Positions 5,875-9,302 of a DNA stretch of 9,302 bases are shown here, one piece after another. The first letter of the stretch is position 1. Each line of letters starts with the position of its first letter. The notes beneath the pieces were generated by a model. The model did not search any database. It saw nothing but the letters and a program-made list of their open reading frames with translations, and was not told the origin of the DNA. The stretch comes from CAYJLC01 sp044426345. Its GTDB lineage: Bacteria > Bacillota > Clostridia > Oscillospirales > Butyricicoccaceae. The DNA lies in NCBI GenBank assembly GCA_044426345.1, contig JAWXUP010000085.1:1-9302 (forward strand), read 5' to 3'. Both the position numbers and the translations under genes were made by a program.

Positions 5875-6444
5875 ATGATTGAAACCAAAAATCTTTATAC
5901 TGATTTAAGAAATTGCAAAGATATGTGTTATAAATTTAATAACTTATTACCATCTGATGATGAAGGGAAAAATACCATATTGAAAAATCTCTTAGGCAAA
6001 TCAGGTGAAAATCTAACTATTACGCAACCATTTTTTTGTGACTTTGGTTACAACATTGAAGTAGGAGATAACTTTTACGCAAACCATAATTGTGTAATTT
6101 TAGATGGTGGAAAAGTCACTATTGGGGATAATGTATTTATTGCACCCAATTGTTGTATTTCAACAGCTTGTCACCCTTTAGATGCAGAACAAAGAAATCA
6201 AGGGATAGAATATGCAGAACCAATTACTATTAAAGATAGTGTTTGGATTGGTGCTGGTGTAACTATTGTATCAGGTGTAACAATAGGTGAAGGATCTGTT
6301 ATAGGAGCAGGAAGTGTTGTAACTAAAGATATTCCCGACAACGTAATAGCTGTAGGAAATCCTTGTAAAGTATCACGAACAATCACAGAGAAAGATAGAT
6401 ATGATCCAACAAAACATTCAAGTTTATCTTTTAATAAACCATAA
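5875..6444 (+). CDS. Sugar O-acetyltransferase, maltose/galactoside (NodL/LacA/Maa) type
   Basis: A 189-residue soluble left-handed beta-helix acetyltransferase that moves acetyl from acetyl-CoA to a sugar hydroxyl. An N-terminal helical cap (residues 1-45, including LLPSDDEGKN) is followed by hexapeptide repeats from about residue 48 to 165 (IEVGDNFYANHN, VTIGDNVFIAP, VWIGAGVTIVSGVTIGEGSVIGAGSVV). The catalytic histidine is His100 in STACHPLD, the hallmark of this family. Length is typical (about 180-205). GGAG at 5864-5867 supports the ATG. It has its own TATAAT-like promoter and a terminator, so it forms an independent unit between cpaF and tadB. The acceptor is unknown: free sugars, a cell-wall glycan or a pilus glycan are possible, but placement alone does not show a pilus role. 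Confidence 0.9.
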   Translation: MIETKNLYTDLRNCKDMCYKFNNLLPSDDEGKNTILKNLLGKSGENLTITQPFFCDFGYNIEVGDNFYANHNCVILDGGKVTIGDNVFIAPNCCISTACHPLDAEQRNQGIEYAEPITIKDSVWIGAGVTIVSGVTIGEGSVIGAGSVVTKDIPDNVIAVGNPCKVSRTITEKDRYDPTKHSSLSFNKP

Positions 6445-6454
6445 CGACTCACAA

Positions 6455-6482
6455 TGTCTATCAGCAATGATAGGCATTTTTT
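6455..6482 (+). terminator. Rho-independent terminator after the acetyltransferase gene
   Basis: TGTCTATCA (6455-6463) pairs with TGATAGGCA (6468-6476), with one G-U pair, around a GCAA tetraloop, followed by TTTTTT. It is 32 bases upstream of tadB, so an operon transcript from cpaF must read through it or tadB needs another promoter. I see no convincing promoter in 6483-6502. Confidence 0.88.
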
Positions 6483-6514
6483 ATACCCAAAAATAAAAAA
6501 CGAAAGGAATTTAT

Positions 6515-7429
6515 ATGGAAATATTATTAAGCATAGCGGTGATATTTTTGTCATTCGCTATATTTTTAGCTTTTGGAGTTAGTATAAAAGACTTTAGAAA
6601 GCTAATCGACAACGCACAAGATACAACGAACAAAAGCTTTAAAAATATTGCAAATCAGAAAGAAAATAAACTGGTGAAATTTCTAAAGGAAAGTGAGCAA
6701 ATGCTCAAAGTCACAGGTCAAGGTGGCAAGTTTTCCTTTATGATAATTTTGTCAGTCTGCTTGATTTTGCTAGGAATCAGCACAGCCATTGCCATTGGCA
6801 ACCTATATCTAATTCCAGTTGCTAGTGTCGCCTTTGGAATTATCCCATTTTTATATATTCGTTTTCAATATATAGAATACAACAAATTTGTGCTAGACGG
6901 TTTGTCTGTTGCAATGTCACAAGTTACAACTTCTTATGAGCGAACAGAAAATATTCTGCTCTCTTTTAAAGAGAATGCGGATGATGTAAAAGAACCAGTA
7001 AAGACAATATTTTTAGAATTCATTAATGAAATTGAGAATATTAATCCAAATTATGAAAAGGCAATTGATAATATGAAATCTAAAATTGATAACTCGGTTT
7101 GGGTCGAGTGGTGCGAAGCTATTAAAAGATGTAGCAGAAATAGAACACTAAAATATGTTTTAGCACCGATAGTCACTAAATTATCTAAAGTCAAGGTTGT
7201 CACAGGAGAACTAAAAACTATCCTATCAAACGCTACAAAAAACTTTTGGATATTGATGTGTGCAGCACTTGCTCTTTTATATGTTGGTGTGTATATCTTG
7301 CCAGACGGATTGATGATTGACATTCCAACAAATTTACGCAATATGTTAATTGCACTAAATGTGAGTGTTTCTGTGTTCGCAGGAATCAAAGTTGCTCTAA
7401 TCAGCAATGAAATTAAGTTTGATTTGTAA
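6515..7429 (+). CDS. tadB: TadB-like pilus platform protein (T2SSF family)
   Basis: A 304-residue membrane protein that should form, with the next gene product, the platform on which the CpaF ATPase acts. Hydrophobic segments lie at residues about 2-22, 73-95, 98-116, 244-262 and 277-296. The cytoplasmic stretch between the second and third pairs (about 117-240) corresponds to the T2SSF domain, with LDGLSVAMSQVTTSYERTENI as its start. The usual glycine-rich T2SSF signature is weak, so the call leans on topology and gene order. AAAGGA at 6503-6508 supports the ATG. The gene is downstream of a strong terminator, and its stop touches the ribosome binding site of the next gene. Confidence 0.8.
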   Translation: MEILLSIAVIFLSFAIFLAFGVSIKDFRKLIDNAQDTTNKSFKNIANQKENKLVKFLKESEQMLKVTGQGGKFSFMIILSVCLILLGISTAIAIGNLYLIPVASVAFGIIPFLYIRFQYIEYNKFVLDGLSVAMSQVTTSYERTENILLSFKENADDVKEPVKTIFLEFINEIENINPNYEKAIDNMKSKIDNSVWVEWCEAIKRCSRNRTLKYVLAPIVTKLSKVKVVTGELKTILSNATKNFWILMCAALALLYVGVYILPDGLMIDIPTNLRNMLIALNVSVSVFAGIKVALISNEIKFDL

Positions 7430-7439
7430 GGAGTGTAAA

Positions 7440-8303
7440 ATGAAAATATTATTAATTATAACAATGTCAGTCGCTCTTTATACAATTTTAACGATAGTTT
7501 TGCGAATACCTAAACTTAACCTAAAGCGAGCAAAAGACATGATGAGTGCTTATGAAAAGAAAGGTTTTTTAACTGAATATATTTCAATTTTTAGCTTGAA
7601 ACTTTCAAAAGTCATAAGCCTTACTATTATGAAAAAAGAGCAGATTAAAAAGCTACTAACTTTAGCCAAAAGAAATACAACACCAGAAGAATTTGTAGCT
7701 GAAAGCTATGTATATGCACTGTTGCCACTGCCTTTGTCAGTGGTTTTATTTTTTGTAAATCCAATGTTTGCAGTGTTTCCAGTTATATTCTCGTTCTATT
7801 TATATAGAAGAAACTACAATTTGTTAAGAGAAGATGGCGAAAAAAGACAACGAAACATTGAAAATGAAATTCTAAAGTTCACAATGTATATGACAAACTC
7901 GTTAAAATCAGAAAGAAATATAATTCGATTAATTGAGCAGTATATTGCAAACTTCGATACACCACTTACAGACGAATTAAAGGTAACACTTGCCGAGATG
8001 AAAACTGGCAATTATGAAAAATCACTTGCAAATATGAGCAAGAGAAATAACTCAAACGCAGTTAATAGCTTGGTAAATGGCTTAATTTCCTCATTACAAG
8101 GCAACGATATGACAGTGTACTTCGAGAATTTATCCTATGAACTTACTTCCGAATGGGAACAAGTTTTGAAACGACAAGCGATGGCACAGGAACCAAAAAT
8201 ATCAAGATTTTCAATGATACTATTTGCTGTGGCAGTAGTGACAATATTTGCTGTGCTGATTACTGGTCTAACATCTTCCAATATGCTGATGGGGGGATTC
8301 TAA
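7440..8303 (+). CDS. tadC: TadC-like pilus platform protein (T2SSF family)
   Basis: A 287-residue membrane protein, the second platform subunit. Hydrophobic segments lie at residues about 2-21, 91-121 (long enough for two short passes) and 257-277. Between them is a cytoplasmic T2SSF-like region (about 122-255) with RQRNIENEILKFTMYMTNSLKSERNI and later EMKTGNYEKSLANMSKR. AAGGAG at 7428-7433 begins within the tadB stop region and fixes the ATG at 7440; the in-frame ATG at 7407 lies inside tadB and lacks a site. Its TAA overlaps the next ATG by one base (TAATG). Tight spacing implies co-translation with tadB. T2SSF membership is inferred from topology and position, since sequence motifs are weak. 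Confidence 0.8.
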   Translation: MKILLIITMSVALYTILTIVLRIPKLNLKRAKDMMSAYEKKGFLTEYISIFSLKLSKVISLTIMKKEQIKKLLTLAKRNTTPEEFVAESYVYALLPLPLSVVLFFVNPMFAVFPVIFSFYLYRRNYNLLREDGEKRQRNIENEILKFTMYMTNSLKSERNIIRLIEQYIANFDTPLTDELKVTLAEMKTGNYEKSLANMSKRNNSNAVNSLVNGLISSLQGNDMTVYFENLSYELTSEWEQVLKRQAMAQEPKISRFSMILFAVAVVTIFAVLITGLTSSNMLMGGF

Positions 8304-8710
8304 TGAGAAAAATTTTAAAAGACAAACGTGGAATTTCTCAAATGATTACAAGCCTTGTTGGACTATTTACAATTACGATTATGCTTGTAATTTCCTTAAC
8401 ATTTATTAGAGTTGCTAATATGCAATCTGTTTTAAATGAGTTCGCCAACCAAATGGTAATTACTGTGTGTGACTACGGAACTACAAGTGGTGATGACATT
8501 GACGATAGGTATGATCAACTTGTCGATAGCTTACAAATTGAGCCAACAATGACATATTCAGCAAGCTACATTTCAGGGACAAAAGTGCAGTATGGTGACT
8601 TAATCACGGTAACAGCAACAGTCAGCGAAACTGTAAATGTTTTAGGAATTGAGTTCCCATTCGAGTTCGAATTCACAAAAACTGGTCGCTCAAATTTTTA
8701 CTGGAAGTAG
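8303..8710 (+). CDS. TadE/DUF4320-like pseudopilin
   Basis: A 135-residue minor pilin-like protein. A short basic leader MRKILKDKRG ends in Gly10, followed by a hydrophobic helix (about residues 14-34, including SLVGLFTITIMLVISL). The rest, rich in Thr and Ser, looks like a small extracytoplasmic beta domain (YSASYISGTKVQYGDLITVTATV). This matches TadE-type pseudopilins, and its length suits the DUF4320 group seen in Clostridial Tad loci. The mature start ISQMIT lacks the usual Glu at position 5. The ATG overlaps the tadC stop; GGGGGGA at 8291-8297 is an adequate ribosome binding site, 5 bases away. A longer in-frame start inside tadC is not supported. The name is a family-level inference from leader, size and order. 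Confidence 0.75.
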   Translation: MRKILKDKRGISQMITSLVGLFTITIMLVISLTFIRVANMQSVLNEFANQMVITVCDYGTTSGDDIDDRYDQLVDSLQIEPTMTYSASYISGTKVQYGDLITVTATVSETVNVLGIEFPFEFEFTKTGRSNFYWK

Positions 8711-8716
8711 GTCAAA

Positions 8717-9187
8717 ATGATAAAAATTTTAAAAGACAATCGTGGGAATAGCACCTTGATATATTCGGTGGTGATTTTATTGTTTTTATGTTTAGTCACG
8801 ATATTTGTTATCGGAAGTAACGAGTTTAGAACTCTTACACTCAACATTTCAAACACATCGAAAACAGCACTTGAAGAATATATCAACACAGAAACTATCA
8901 ATGAAATCAATTCACTAAAGAATGGCACGGACTACAATTTTGAGATAGACGAAGATGAGTACAAAACTTACCTTGCCAATGCACTGGGTATTGGCGAAGA
9001 TTTAACAGGTACAACTGGCAATGGTAGAACTTTTGAAATAACTAATATTTCTATCGCAAACAACAGTGATTTAGATTTAACTTTAACGCTCACTTTGTCA
9101 ATGCCATTTAAAATAACGGAAAACTATGTAATCAACTTTGACAAGGAGATTGTCATAACAAGTAAATTAACAAGCACATTTGTTTAA
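8717..9187 (+). CDS. Second TadE/TadF-like pseudopilin
   Basis: A 156-residue minor pilin-like protein. The leader MIKILKDNRG is nearly that of the preceding gene (27 of 30 coding bases identical), then comes a hydrophobic helix (about residues 14-34, including VVILLFLCLVTIFVIG). The mature part alternates acidic coil (FEIDEDEYKTYLANALGIG) and beta-prone stretches (DLDLTLTLTLSMPFKI), suggesting an exported minor subunit. No Cys pair, Walker or vWA motif is seen. It starts 6 bases after the previous stop with only a weak TAGGT site, so translation is likely coupled. The position after TadC and TadE suggests TadF, but the sequence alone does not separate TadE from TadF. Confidence 0.72.
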   Translation: MIKILKDNRGNSTLIYSVVILLFLCLVTIFVIGSNEFRTLTLNISNTSKTALEEYINTETINEINSLKNGTDYNFEIDEDEYKTYLANALGIGEDLTGTTGNGRTFEITNISIANNSDLDLTLTLTLSMPFKITENYVINFDKEIVITSKLTSTFV

Positions 9188-9200
9188 AATAGGAGAAGAT

Positions 9201-9302
9201 ATGAAATATTCAGTAAACGTAACCAGAACAAACAACCAGACAATCAAAGCCTACGCTTCGGTTGTCATTGAAAATGCCATTGTAATTAAAGGCATTAAAA
9301 TT
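9201..9302 (+). CDS. spoVG: SpoVG-like protein, N-terminal 34 codons; 3' end outside window
   Basis: The frame is open to the last base. MKYSVNVTRTNNQTIKAYAS followed by VVIENAIVIKGIKI matches the start of SpoVG-family proteins: a beta strand with charged residues, a short turn, then a conserved AxASVxxxxxxxVxGIKV-like block. SpoVG proteins are small nucleic-acid-binding regulators, first known from sporulation and septation in Bacillus and also carried by Clostridial conjugative elements. AGGAGA at 9191-9196 precedes the ATG, only 13 bases after the pseudopilin stop, so it may belong to the same transcript. With only a third of the usual length visible the family call is good but not certain. 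Confidence 0.72.
   Translation, partial: MKYSVNVTRTNNQTIKAYASVVIENAIVIKGIKI

Noticed and set aside
8153..8302. Fifty-residue N-terminal extension of the first pseudopilin
   Set aside because: It would lie entirely inside tadC in another frame and hide the pilin leader. The ATG at 8303 has a ribosome binding site and the expected KDKRG leader.
1..9302. tRNA, rRNA, CRISPR array or insertion sequence
   Set aside because: I saw no cloverleaf, regularly spaced repeat array or transposase frame on either strand.

Overview
The window is AT-rich DNA (about 35% GC by eye) with strong Gram-positive ribosome binding sites (AAAGGA, AAGGAG, GAGGAA) and the standard bacterial code. It carries a Tad/Flp-type pilus locus without a secretin gene, plus a SpoVG-like gene. 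This fits a monoderm Firmicute, most likely a Clostridia-type gut bacterium; the species cannot be named. The SpoVG-like gene and two non-pilus genes inside the locus suggest an accessory or mobile region, but no integrase, relaxase or attachment site is visible.

Layout. 1-1422 is the 3' end of a large secreted protein with InlB-type repeats and a CARDB-like domain. 1423-1581 holds a 9-codon ORF, a small palindromic repeat and a clear terminator. 1582-2145 holds two nearly identical Flp-type pilin genes, each followed by its own hairpin. 2253-2999 is a SAM-dependent methyltransferase gene on the minus strand, converging on the pilins across a shared hairpin. 3045-3209 is a divergent control region with a promoter for each direction. 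The main gene run then reads rightward: prepilin peptidase (3210), CpaB/RcpC-like protein (3767), CpaF/TadA ATPase (4503), a sugar O-acetyltransferase with its own promoter and terminator (5875), TadB (6515), TadC (7440), two TadE/TadF-like pseudopilins (8303, 8717) and a SpoVG-like gene cut by the window end (9201).

How it works together. The peptidase would process the pilins and pseudopilins. CpaF powers assembly on the TadB/TadC membrane platform, CpaB is an exported accessory component, and the repeat protein at the left edge is a candidate pilus-associated adhesin. No TadZ/CpaE or secretin gene is present.

The most striking find is in the leader of the peptidase-led operon. Positions 3125-3195 match a type II hammerhead self-cleaving ribozyme: GAAA, a 5-bp stem III, the cleavage-site C, a 6-bp stem I and CTGAAGA lie in order with no extra bases between them. 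A short stem II and a loop-I pseudoknot end two bases before the peptidase ribosome binding site. The predicted cut is between 3157 and 3158, so the Tad machinery mRNA may be self-processed or controlled by a ribozyme.
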